DNA from: DAORHV01 sp964434575
GTDB taxonomy: Bacteria; Patescibacteriota; Gracilibacteria; Peribacterales; Peribacteraceae
DNA length: 64,000 nucleotides
Direction of reading: 5' to 3'
Assembly (NCBI GenBank): GCA_964434575.1
Contig: CAYSWB010000005.1
Span: 21,813-85,812 of the forward strand
The translations under genes were made by a program, and so were the position numbers. The notes under the pieces are model-generated. The model worked only from the letters and a program-made list of their open reading frames with translations, was not told the origin of the DNA and did no database searches. This document shows positions 13,301 to 23,159 of the stretch, in pieces. Positions within the stretch are counted from its first letter, which is position 1. Each line of letters opens with the position of its first letter.

Positions 13301-15529
13301 ATGTTAAAGGAATATACCCTCGAGCTGGGCTCGCAGAAGATGATTCTGCGTACCGGCCAGCTCGCGACGCAGGCCAATGCCTCCGTCATTTGCCAAATGG
13401 GCGACACCGTCGGCCTCGGCAACTGCACCATCTCCGCCAAGGCGCGCGATGGCGTCGATTTCCTCCCGCTCCAGGTCGTGTACCAGGAGAAGTTCTACGC
13501 CGGCGGCAAGATCGCCGGTTCCCGCTTCCGCAAGCGCGAAGGCCGTCCCGGCGACGACTACGTGCTGCTGGCCCGAGTCATCGACCGCGGCCTGCGCCCG
13601 ATGATCGCCAAGCACATCCGCAACGACATCCAGGTGTTCGCCACCGTCATGAGCTACGACTTCGACAACGAGCATGACGTCGTCTGCGCCAACGCCGCCA
13701 ACCTGGCGGTCGCCCTGTCAGACTGTCCGAGCGACGGCCCGCTGGGCACGGTGCGCGTCGGCCTGATCGGCGGCGAGCTGGTGCTCAACTCGTCCATGGA
13801 AGCCCGCAAGAAGGCCGACCTGGACATGTTCGTCACCGCTTCACAGGACCGCGTGGTCATGATCGAAGCCGGCGCCAACCAGGTGTCCGAGGACGACATC
13901 CTGCGCGCCATCGAGTTCGGCAAGAAGTGGGCCCAGAAGATCGCCAAGTTCTTCGCCGAGATCCAGAAGGAAGTGGGCAAGCCCAAGATGGAGCTGCCCG
14001 CCCCGTACGTCATGCCCGACGCCGATTACAAGATGCTCAAGGACTGGGCGCTCCCCATCATCAACAAGGCCATCAAGGACCCGCTGCCCAAGCTGGTTCG
14101 CCGCAAGATCTTCAACGATCTCATGGACCAGGCCAAAGTGAAGCTGGAGGAGAAGCACGGCAAGGCCGGCGAGAACGAAGAGCTCCTGGCGCTCTACAAG
14201 AACGCCAAGGACGGTATGGACAAGATCATCAAGGGCGAAGTGCGCCGCCTCATCCTGGAGGAAGGCATCCGCATGAGCAGCCGCAAGATCGACCAGATCC
14301 GCCCGATCGAATGCATCGTCGACATCCTGCCCAAGCGCGTGCACGGCTCCGGATTGTTCCAGCGCGGCGAGACCCAGGGTCTCACCACTTGCACGCTCGG
14401 ATCGCCCGGCGACCGCCAGCTCATCGAGGGCATGGAAGGCGAGCGCGAACTGCGGTACATGCACCACTACAACTTCCCGCCGTTCTCCGTCGGCGAGACG
14501 AGCAACCGTCTCTTCGTCGGCAACCGCGAGATCGGTCACGGCAACCTGGCACAGCGCGCGCTGGAGCCCGTGCTGCCGGATGCCGAGAAGTTCCCGTACA
14601 CCATCCGCACCGTCACCGAGATCCTGGAGTCCAACGGCTCGTCGTCCATGGCGGCGACCTGCGGCTCCACGCTGGCCCTCATGGCCGCGGGCGTCCCGCT
14701 CACCGCTCCGGTGTCGGGTATCGCTTTGGGTCTGATGTCCGATGAAGAGAAGGGCAAGTACGTCGTGCTGTCCGACCTCCAGGACGAGGAGGACTTCGGC
14801 GGCGACATGGACTTCAAGCTGGCCGGTACCGCCAAGGGCATCACCGCCATCCAGATGGATATCAAGATCAAGGGTCTGCCGGATTCCGTGTTCAAGGAGG
14901 CCATCGAGCGCTCCAAGACCGGCCGCGCCCAGATCCTCGAGTCCATGCTGAAGGCCATCAAGGAGCCGCGCGCCGATTTGAGCCCGTACGCCCCGCGCAT
15001 CGAGACCATCACCATCAACCCGGACGACATCCGCCTGGTCATCGGCAAGGGCGGCGAGGTCATCCAGAAGATCACCAAGGAACTCAACGTCGAGATCGAC
15101 ATCGAGGACAGCGGTTTGGTCTTCGTCACCGCCCTTAACGGCGAGTCGATGCAGAAGGCCAAGGAATGGATCCAGGGCATCGTGGAGAAGCCGGAAGTCG
15201 GCAAGGTCTACGACGCCAAGATCGTCCGCATCATCGACGGCGTCGGCGCCATCGCCGAATTCGCCCGTGGCAAGGACGGCATGATCCACATCTCGGAAAT
15301 GGCGTGGACCCGCACCGAGAAAGTCGAGGACGTCGTGAAGGTCGGCGATCTCGTGAAGGTGAAGTGCGTCGAGTACGATGCCGCCGAAGGCAAGACGCGC
15401 CTGTCGCTCAAGCAGATGACCGCACCGCCGGCCGGATACGTTCCGCCGCCGCCGCGCACTGGAGGTTTCTCCCGCGGAGGATCGCGCGGAGGTCCGCCGC
15501 GCGGAGGAGGTGGAGGATTCCGCCGCTAA
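13301..15529 (+). CDS. pnp: Polyribonucleotide nucleotidyltransferase (PNPase)
   Basis: 742 residues, full length. It degrades RNA 3'-5' using phosphate, releasing nucleoside diphosphates, as a trimeric ring. Two RNase PH-like domains are visible: the first includes PLQVVYQEKFYAGGKIAGSRFRKREGRP, the second LGSPGDRQLIEG and SNGSSSMAATCG with SDEEDFGGDMDFKLAGT. A KH domain with GKGG lies near residue 582 and an S1 domain starts near 632 (GKVYDAKIVRI). The tail is Gly/Arg-rich (RGG repeats), likely extra RNA-binding. A strong hairpin sits right before the ATG. Confidence 0.97.
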   Translation: MLKEYTLELGSQKMILRTGQLATQANASVICQMGDTVGLGNCTISAKARDGVDFLPLQVVYQEKFYAGGKIAGSRFRKREGRPGDDYVLLARVIDRGLRPMIAKHIRNDIQVFATVMSYDFDNEHDVVCANAANLAVALSDCPSDGPLGTVRVGLIGGELVLNSSMEARKKADLDMFVTASQDRVVMIEAGANQVSEDDILRAIEFGKKWAQKIAKFFAEIQKEVGKPKMELPAPYVMPDADYKMLKDWALPIINKAIKDPLPKLVRRKIFNDLMDQAKVKLEEKHGKAGENEELLALYKNAKDGMDKIIKGEVRRLILEEGIRMSSRKIDQIRPIECIVDILPKRVHGSGLFQRGETQGLTTCTLGSPGDRQLIEGMEGERELRYMHHYNFPPFSVGETSNRLFVGNREIGHGNLAQRALEPVLPDAEKFPYTIRTVTEILESNGSSSMAATCGSTLALMAAGVPLTAPVSGIALGLMSDEEKGKYVVLSDLQDEEDFGGDMDFKLAGTAKGITAIQMDIKIKGLPDSVFKEAIERSKTGRAQILESMLKAIKEPRADLSPYAPRIETITINPDDIRLVIGKGGEVIQKITKELNVEIDIEDSGLVFVTALNGESMQKAKEWIQGIVEKPEVGKVYDAKIVRIIDGVGAIAEFARGKDGMIHISEMAWTRTEKVEDVVKVGDLVKVKCVEYDAAEGKTRLSLKQMTAPPAGYVPPPPRTGGFSRGGSRGGPPRGGGGGFRR

Positions 15530-15544
15530 GAAGCGCTCAAGACG

Positions 15545-15575
15545 ACGGCGATCGGACATTCCGGTCGCCGTTTTT
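15545..15575 (+). terminator. pnp intrinsic terminator
   Basis: Stem ACGGCGATCGG / CCGGTCGCCGT with a 5-nt loop ACATT, followed by five T. Confidence 0.85.
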
Positions 15576-15747
15576 GTTTTGTGTTACTTCCCTCCGTGTC
15601 CATCCTCCGAAGAAGTACGGAAACCTGTGACGAAGGTTCTCATGCCTCCAAAGGGTGGCGCTCAATGCCGCGGGGGTCGGCGGTCTGGCCGCTGGAGCGA
15701 TAACGCGAAGCGGCCGTGGGCGATCATTGCGCACGCGCTTTTTGGTT

Positions 15748-15772
15748 CCTTTTTGTCGCTCGGACAAAAAGG
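15748..15772. repeat. Intergenic inverted repeat
   Basis: CCTTTTTGTC-GCTCG-GACAAAAAGG, a perfect 10-bp stem. It lies about 50 bp beyond the stop of the minus-strand zinc-ribbon gene and could stop transcripts from either side. The rest of 15576-15822 shows no gene. Confidence 0.6.
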
Positions 15773-15822
15773 GACTGAAAAACGCAAAAAAATATCTGCA
15801 AATCTCTGGACCCGAACAAGAA

Positions 15823-16101
15823 TTACTTCTTGTCGCTTTTGCTCGCAGCCGGAGCCGCCGGCGGGGGAGTCGCGGCGGGCTTGGTTTCCGCGGGCTTTGC
15901 TGGCGACGGGGCCGCCGAAGACGGCCGGCTGTCGTTCTTGTAAAAGCCCGTTCCTTTAAAGTGCACCATCGGCGGCTTGATCAACTTCCGCACGCGCTTC
16001 GAGTTGCACTTGATGCACGGCGGACGGTCTTTGGAGCCCATGGGCGCCTGCATCTCGAACTGGGTCTTGCACTGTTCGCACTCGAAATGAAAGGTCGGCA
16101 T
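15823..16101 (-). CDS. FmdB-type zinc ribbon protein
   Basis: 92 residues. The N-terminal half is a CxxC...CxxC zinc ribbon: MPTFHFECEQCKTQFE then PPCIKCNSKRVRKLI, ending at the typical GTGFYKND. This is the FmdB regulatory-protein family, small zinc proteins of uncertain role, proposed to be regulators. The C-terminal half is an Ala/Pro/Lys-rich tail of low complexity, as is usual. It is a lone gene or follows the small protein at 16122, 20 bp upstream in the same direction. Confidence 0.85.
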   Translation of the reverse strand: MPTFHFECEQCKTQFEMQAPMGSKDRPPCIKCNSKRVRKLIKPPMVHFKGTGFYKNDSRPSSAAPSPAKPAETKPAATPPPAAPAASKSDKK

Positions 16102-16121
16102 GCGCGCATTCTAGCGCAAAC

Positions 16122-16373
16122 CTAGGATTTGAGCGGATTTTTTCCCAGCACGATGGCCTTAAGGCCCATCCATGTCAGTCCCAGCATCGCCACGCCGCCG
16201 AGCACCGGCCACAGGCCGTTGGCGGTGTTGCCGATGGCGTTGCCGACCATGTTCACGCGCGAGGCCGACGCATTCATCAATTCCGGTGTGCCCGAGGCGG
16301 CGTTCGGAAGAGGAAGTGCCTCCGTCGCCGTGACGGGGACTGGCGCGACGGAAGGGACGTTCGGAATCGGCAT
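16122..16373 (-). CDS. Small protein with Pro/Ala-rich N-terminus and C-terminal membrane helix
   Basis: 83 residues from MPIPNVPSVAPVPVTATEALPLP. A C-terminal hydrophobic segment (GLWPVLGGVAMLGLTWMGLKAIVLG) precedes a short basic end. ASRVNMVGNAIGN resembles the TRLNVIGAAGN of the protein encoded at 17246-17521, so it may belong to the same small-protein group. The start six codons in from the first ATG is chosen because the upstream ATG overlaps the -10 box. Function unknown. Confidence 0.5.
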   Translation of the reverse strand: MPIPNVPSVAPVPVTATEALPLPNAASGTPELMNASASRVNMVGNAIGNTANGLWPVLGGVAMLGLTWMGLKAIVLGKNPLKS

Positions 16374-16381
16374 ATCGAATA

Positions 16382-16390
16382 AGTATACCA
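16382..16390 (-). promoter_or_regulatory. Extended -10 box, probable leaderless mRNA
   Basis: TGG-TATACT on the minus strand ends 8 nt before the ATG at 16373. Confidence 0.6.
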
Positions 16391-16568
16391 TTCTTTACGC
16401 CTTTCTCTGAGTGCGTTTTCGCTGAAAATCGGGTGTCCAATCCGGGGTCAGGGTCTCCTTGGACATCACAACATCTTATCACAGATGGGCTTTTTCACCA
16501 AATCGATTGTATCTGCGTTCCATGGCATGGCGCTGTAAAATTCATCTCTTGACGCCCCAGGCGGCTTT

Positions 16569-16787
16569 TCAGCCCTTTCCGAAAATCTTGCGCATCGCGA
16601 ACCGCGCTCCGCCGATGATCAAAATCGCCGCTCCTCCGTACAGCAGGACGTTGCCCCAGTTCACGCCCGCCACCGCCGACGACACGGAGTCGGGGAGCAG
16701 GTCCAAGCCCGCCTCGAGTCCTTCGCCCGGGGTGTTCAGGCGCAGCAAACGCCGTTCGCCGATGGAGGCGGAATCGAAGTGCATCAT
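16569..16787 (-). CDS. Small-protein cluster, third gene: single-helix membrane protein
   Basis: 72 residues, MMHFDSASIGERRLLRLNTPGEG. The N-terminal SA...R.LLR motif is shared with the two upstream genes. After a short acidic-amphipathic stretch comes a membrane helix (VLLYGGAAILIIGGARF) and a basic end. It starts 3 bp after the stop of the second gene, so it is the end of a three-gene operon. No family recognised. The 180 bp between it and 16373 show nothing clear. Confidence 0.55.
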   Translation of the reverse strand: MMHFDSASIGERRLLRLNTPGEGLEAGLDLLPDSVSSAVAGVNWGNVLLYGGAAILIIGGARFAMRKIFGKG

Positions 16788-16790
16788 GGT

Positions 16791-17246
16791 TTAGTTGCGC
16801 AGGACGTCGGCGCTCTGACTGCGGACACGGTTGGAGATGCCGTTGGCGCGGTGGTCGAATCCCAGGAATCCTTCCGGCACGTCCATGAACAAACTGCCCG
16901 GGATGCGAAGCACGTTGGCCACGGTCGCCAGCGGCTTCAGCTTCACCGCGTCGCCGATCAGCGCCTTCACGTCCCGGCGCGTTCGGGGCATCACGCCGCC
17001 ACCCGGCGCTTCCAGGTCTTTGTCCACGGCGCCGGCGATGAGGTAATCGCCGAGCTCGAAGAACGCGCTGCCGACCGCCAGCACGCTGCCGGCCGCCGCC
17101 TTGGGGTAGTTGCCCGCTTCCACCGGTCCCTTGATGTGCGTGTCGGCCACGTCGTTGCGCCACGTGTTGAAGTTCGAGCCCACGTTCTTGAACAAGTGGA
17201 GGGGCCGCGCTTCGCGGAACGCCGGTGCGGACGGGAGGAAAAGCAT
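16791..17246 (-). CDS. Small-protein cluster, second gene
   Basis: 151 residues, MLFLPSAPAFREARPLHLFKNVG. The N-terminal SAPA...R motif is at the same position (residues 6-7 for SA) as in its neighbours. The C-terminal part has KLxPLATVANVLRIPGSLFMDVPEG ... GISNRV, which lines up with RLNVIGAAGNVLHAPISLVRDVGDGVANRI of the first gene, so the two are paralogs. An amphipathic middle (GSVLAVGSAFFELGDYLIAG) could touch a membrane. The ATG overlaps the upstream stop (TGATG). Function unknown. Confidence 0.55.
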   Translation of the reverse strand: MLFLPSAPAFREARPLHLFKNVGSNFNTWRNDVADTHIKGPVEAGNYPKAAAGSVLAVGSAFFELGDYLIAGAVDKDLEAPGGGVMPRTRRDVKALIGDAVKLKPLATVANVLRIPGSLFMDVPEGFLGFDHRANGISNRVRSQSADVLRN

Positions 17247-17521
17247 CAGATGCGTTTGGGGGTGGGTTCGATGCGGTTCGCGACGCCATCGCCCACGTCG
17301 CGGACGAGGCTGATGGGCGCGTGCAGCACGTTGCCGGCGGCGCCGATCACATTCAGCCGGGTGATGTTGCGCAGCAATCCGCCCAGGTCGCCGCGGGTAT
17401 GGGCCAGCACGCCGGAGCGCCGCATATCGCGGCCTTCGCGCGGCGCGCCGTTCCAGCCGTCGAGACTGCGGCGCAGGAGGCGATGTTCGCCGTATGCCGG
17501 TGCGGAAAAGCTGATACGCAT
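17246..17521 (-). CDS. Small-protein cluster, first gene
   Basis: 91 residues from MRISFSAPAYGEHRLLRRSLDG. The N-terminal SAPA...E.RLLR motif is shared with both downstream genes and the C-terminal NVLxxPxSLxxDVxxG block with the second. No signal peptide of normal type; the C-terminal half could form an amphipathic helix. An ATG five codons upstream overlaps the TAGAAT -10 box, so this start is preferred. It leads a three-gene operon running towards 16569. Function unknown. Confidence 0.5.
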   Translation of the reverse strand: MRISFSAPAYGEHRLLRRSLDGWNGAPREGRDMRRSGVLAHTRGDLGGLLRNITRLNVIGAAGNVLHAPISLVRDVGDGVANRIEPTPKRI

Positions 17522-17534
17522 GGGTACGAGGGAC

Positions 17535-17540
17535 ATTCTA
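17535..17540 (-). promoter_or_regulatory. -10 box of the small-protein operon
   Basis: TAGAAT on the minus strand, 13 nt before the chosen ATG at 17521. It overlaps the alternative first ATG. Confidence 0.45.
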
Positions 17541-17676
17541 CTCCGGTGATGACGCGCAACGAGGAAAATCCTTACTTTTTTCGCACATCATGCACCGCCC
17601 GATTTCCGCTATGGTCCATGGTCCGCGCATGCTTGGCGGGCTTCGGATTCCCTTCGTCTTTTTCCTCCCTCTTCGG

Positions 17677-17682
17677 TACACT
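17677..17682 (+). promoter_or_regulatory. valS -10 box, probable leaderless mRNA
   Basis: TACACT ends 6 nt before the valS ATG at 17689; no ribosome-binding sequence lies between them. Confidence 0.5.
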
Positions 17683-17688
17683 TCCGCC

Positions 17689-20355
<2,667 letters not shown>

Positions 20356-20399
20356 AGCGTTTCCGTGCTTGCCGGCGGATGAGAAAATCATTCTTTGAC

Positions 20400-20455
20400 G
20401 GAAAGAAAACAGGACCACCCGCGTCAGCTAGTGGCAGTGAGTCCTTTTCTTTTCC
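20400..20455 (+). terminator. Long imperfect hairpin after valS
   Basis: GGAAAGAAAACAGGAC pairs with GTCCTTTTCTTTTCC, with CCAC/GTGG inside. The 3' arm is T-rich, so it could stop valS transcription, though it is not a textbook terminator. Confidence 0.5.
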
Positions 20456-20471
20456 TTTACCCCACCCTTGT

Positions 20472-21137
20472 ATGAAGAGATTTCTTTCCCTCTCCCTGGT
20501 CGGCGTCAGCTTGTTGAGCGCCGCCGCCGCGTCGGCCGAACAGTTCCCGTTCCGCGACAAGCCGTTCCCGGACGTCGCCGTGAACCACGCAAACTACGTC
20601 GCCATCGAGTATCTCCGCGAACATAACATCATCCGCGGCTACGTGGACGGCACCTTCAAGACCGACCGCCGCCTTAGCCGCGCCGAGTACACCGTGCTGC
20701 TGACCAATCCGTTCTTCCTGGACGGCGTGGCCGCCGGAACGTGCATTCCCCAGAACGTGCCCGAAGAGGAGAATGCCAAGATCTTCTACACCGACGTGCA
20801 TGCCGACGACTGGTTCGCTGACGCCGTGTGCGTCGCCACCACCAAAAAGCTCGTCAACGGTTACCCGGACGGCCGCTACCAGCCGCACGAGTACGTGACT
20901 TTCGTGGAAGCCGCCAAGATCGCCGCCAACGTCTTCTCGTTCGACATCAAGCAGGACGAGATGGCCGCGGATTGGTACGTTCCGTACGTGCAGCGTCTGG
21001 ATGACCTGAACGCCATCCCGCCGACCATCAGCCGCTTCGACCAGGTGATCACCCGCGGCGAGGCCGCCGAGATGATCTTCCGTCTGAAGACCAACGATAC
21101 CACCCGCGCTTCGGCTTCGTTCAGCAGCCTGAAATAG
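20472..21137 (+). CDS. Secreted S-layer homology (SLH) domain protein
   Basis: 221 residues. Signal peptide MKRFLSLSLVGVSLLSAAAASA with cleavage after ASA. Three SLH-like units follow: FPDVAVNHANYVAIEYLREHNIIRGYVDGTFKTDRRLSRAEY (about 33-75), FYTDVHADDWFADAVCVATTKKLVNGYPDGRYQPHEYVTFVEA (about 105-150), and a weaker third ending ITRGEAAEMIFRL (about 165-205). SLH domains bind pyruvylated cell-wall polymers and anchor proteins to the surface. The protein consists almost only of SLH units, so it may be a wall-binding scaffold. It is a single gene between two hairpins. Confidence 0.85.
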   Translation: MKRFLSLSLVGVSLLSAAAASAEQFPFRDKPFPDVAVNHANYVAIEYLREHNIIRGYVDGTFKTDRRLSRAEYTVLLTNPFFLDGVAAGTCIPQNVPEEENAKIFYTDVHADDWFADAVCVATTKKLVNGYPDGRYQPHEYVTFVEAAKIAANVFSFDIKQDEMAADWYVPYVQRLDDLNAIPPTISRFDQVITRGEAAEMIFRLKTNDTTRASASFSSLK

Positions 21138-21158
21138 CAGTTCCCGCCAAGGAGACCC

Positions 21159-21192
21159 AAGCGGCCGGTCGGCAAGCGCCACCGGCCGCTTT
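21159..21192 (+). terminator. Hairpin between the SLH gene and dinB
   Basis: AAGCGGCCGGT / ACCGGCCGCTTT, an 11-bp perfect stem with an 11-nt loop. It reaches the dinB stop codon and probably ends transcripts from both sides. Confidence 0.7.
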
Positions 21193-22454
21193 CAGTGCAC
21201 GTCGGCTAGCGGCAGCGAGAACACCGGCTTGGTGCCCGTCTTCACGCCCATGGCCGCCGCACGGGTGAGGGCATTGCGGCCGAAGCGCTCGTGGACTTCA
21301 TCCAGCGCCTGCTGCAGTTTTTCGTCGCGCTCGCCGGCGCGCGGATCATCGAACAGCGAATATTGCAGCGCTCCCGCCGCCGCCAGGTCATGCAGTCCCA
21401 GGCTTACCTGATTGTAGGCTTTGGAGGCATCGAACGCGGCGTCCAGGCATCGCAACGCCTCGGTCAGGACGCCGGCTTCGGTGGAGGCCGGCTGAGGGAG
21501 GCGTTTGCACAGGCCGCTCCTGTAAAACTGCCGGTCGCGCAGCCATACGCACACGATGCCGCATGCCAGTCCCTGACGTCGCATCTTCAGCACGGCGTAT
21601 TCCAAGTGGCGCATCATGTGCGCCTGCAATACGGCCTTGTCGCGCGTGGCCTTGAACGTCCGGCAGCGTGAAATCGACTTGGGCGGCGCGGCCGCATGCA
21701 CCATTTCGTACACGCGTTCACCCGAGAGTTCGCGCTGGAGCTCCAATCCGGTACGACCGCACACCTCCTTCACCAGCGCCGCGTCGGCATGGACGAAATC
21801 CCACGCCGTTTTCCAGCCGTACAGGTCCGCGTGCGCCGTGCGCTTTCGCCCGATGCCGGGCACCGCCGCGGCCGGACGGTCCTGCAAGAATGCCTTCAGG
21901 TCGCCTGCGGAGAGCGTCGTCACGCCCGCAGGTTTGCGGTACTCGCTGGCCATCTTGGCCAGTGTCTTGCTGGGCGCGACGCCCACCGAGACCGACAGCG
22001 CGGTCTTGCGCAGCACGCCGGCCTGGATGTCCTTCGCCCAGCGGCTGACATCTTTCGGGGCGCCGCCCTGCATGGTGGCCAGGTCCAGGAACCATTCGTC
22101 GATGGACATCTGTTCGACGATGGGACATTCGTTCTCGAAGATCTCTTTCATCTGTGACGAAGCCAGTCCGGTCTCGGCGAAGTCCGACGCCATCTCCACG
22201 GCGCCGGGGCACAGTTTGCGCGCTTCGAACAGCGGCATGCCGGTCTTTATGCCCTTCGCCTTGGCTTCGTAGGTGGCCGCGATGACGCAGCCGCCGCCCA
22301 TGCCGATGGCGAGCAGGGGCTTGCCGCGCAAATGAGGGTTTTTGCGCACCAGCACCGACGCGAAGAAGGCGTCGGCATCGATGTGGGCGATCGCGGAAGA
22401 CACGTCAGGGCCGTCCGCGGCGCCGCGGCCGCTGAAGAGCTTGATGAGACCCAT
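21192..22454 (-). CDS. dinB: Y-family DNA polymerase (DinB/Pol IV-like)
   Basis: 420 residues. Translesion polymerase with the palm motifs HIDADAFFASV (Asp26, Asp28) and SIDEWFLDL (Asp119, Glu120), the latter varying from the common SIDEAYLD. Helix-hairpin-helix region VPGIGRKRTA follows, then the little-finger domain. The N-terminal ~20 residues are extra compared with E. coli DinB. It starts 14 bp after the lexA stop, so it is co-transcribed with lexA under the SOS operator at 23119-23134 and should be induced by DNA damage. Confidence 0.92.
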   Translation of the reverse strand: MGLIKLFSGRGAADGPDVSSAIAHIDADAFFASVLVRKNPHLRGKPLLAIGMGGGCVIAATYEAKAKGIKTGMPLFEARKLCPGAVEMASDFAETGLASSQMKEIFENECPIVEQMSIDEWFLDLATMQGGAPKDVSRWAKDIQAGVLRKTALSVSVGVAPSKTLAKMASEYRKPAGVTTLSAGDLKAFLQDRPAAAVPGIGRKRTAHADLYGWKTAWDFVHADAALVKEVCGRTGLELQRELSGERVYEMVHAAAPPKSISRCRTFKATRDKAVLQAHMMRHLEYAVLKMRRQGLACGIVCVWLRDRQFYRSGLCKRLPQPASTEAGVLTEALRCLDAAFDASKAYNQVSLGLHDLAAAGALQYSLFDDPRAGERDEKLQQALDEVHERFGRNALTRAAAMGVKTGTKPVFSLPLADVH

Positions 22455-22468
22455 GATGGGAAGCCGGT

Positions 22469-23077
22469 TTAGTAGCGCCGGATCACGCCCATGACCACGC
22501 CGGCGACCTGCAGCTCCTCCAGCGCGTGGAGATCCGGATAATCCGGGTTTTCAGCCTGCAGGTAGAACTTGCCTTTGTCTTTCTTCAGGCGCTTGAGCGT
22601 GAATTCGCCGTCCAAGATGCCCACCACGATGTCGCCGACTTTCGGCGCCTTCGAGCGGTCCACCACCACCAGGTCGCCCTCGTGGATGCCGGCGTTGATC
22701 ATGCTGTCTCCCTTCACGCGCAGCAGGAACGTGGATGCGCGGTCTTTGATGAGGTATCCCTCCAGCGAGATTTGCTCCTGCGCGTGTTCTTCCACCGGCG
22801 CGGCGAAACCGGCCGCGATGGGGCCGAACAGCGGCAGCACCATGGCCACCGGCGCGTCGTCGTTCTGATTGGCTCCGGCAATGATCTTGATGCGTCCGCG
22901 CGGGTCTTTCTCGATGTGCCGCTCGGCGGCCAGCGTGTTGATGACCTTGGCGATGGAGTTCTTGCTGCGCACGCCGAACGCGATGGCCAGGTCGGCCAGC
23001 GACGGGGAGTAGCCGCGCTTGCTCTGGAACTCTGTGATGTAGTTCAGGACGGTGCGCTGGTGCGGAGTGAGAGCCAT
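22469..23077 (-). CDS. lexA: LexA repressor
   Basis: 202 residues from MALTPHQRTVLNYI. The N-terminal winged helix (residues 1-65, SPSLADLAIAFGVRSKNSIAKVINTL) binds SOS boxes. The C-terminal S24 peptidase domain has the self-cleavage bond Ala89-Gly90 (AAGFAAP), the nucleophile Ser125 (GDSM) and Lys162 (FTLKRL). RecA filaments trigger cleavage after DNA damage. Its own promoter contains an operator, so it is autorepressed. The frame is open upstream to 23143, but that part covers the promoter. Confidence 0.96.
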   Translation of the reverse strand: MALTPHQRTVLNYITEFQSKRGYSPSLADLAIAFGVRSKNSIAKVINTLAAERHIEKDPRGRIKIIAGANQNDDAPVAMVLPLFGPIAAGFAAPVEEHAQEQISLEGYLIKDRASTFLLRVKGDSMINAGIHEGDLVVVDRSKAPKVGDIVVGILDGEFTLKRLKKDKGKFYLQAENPDYPDLHALEELQVAGVVMGVIRRY

Positions 23078-23111
23078 GGTGAGTGAAGGTGAAGCGGGAC
23101 GAACGTACACC

Positions 23112-23140
23112 AAGATAGGTGAACGATTGTCCACTGTCAA
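23112..23140 (-). promoter_or_regulatory. lexA-dinB promoter with embedded LexA operator
   Basis: On the minus strand TTGACA and TATCTT are separated by exactly 17 bp. The spacer holds GTGGAC-AATC-GTTCAC (plus-strand view GTGAAC-GATT-GTCCAC, 23119-23134), so bound LexA would block polymerase. The same box recurs at 11012-11027. Confidence 0.85.
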
Positions 23141-23159
23141 CAATATTCCCGGATCATCC

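Noticed and set aside
13841..15559. Long minus-strand open frame (about 570 codons) opposite pnp
   Set aside because: It is the mirror of a certain PNPase gene; its product is His/Leu/Val-rich with no domain. GC-rich codon bias leaves such frames open.
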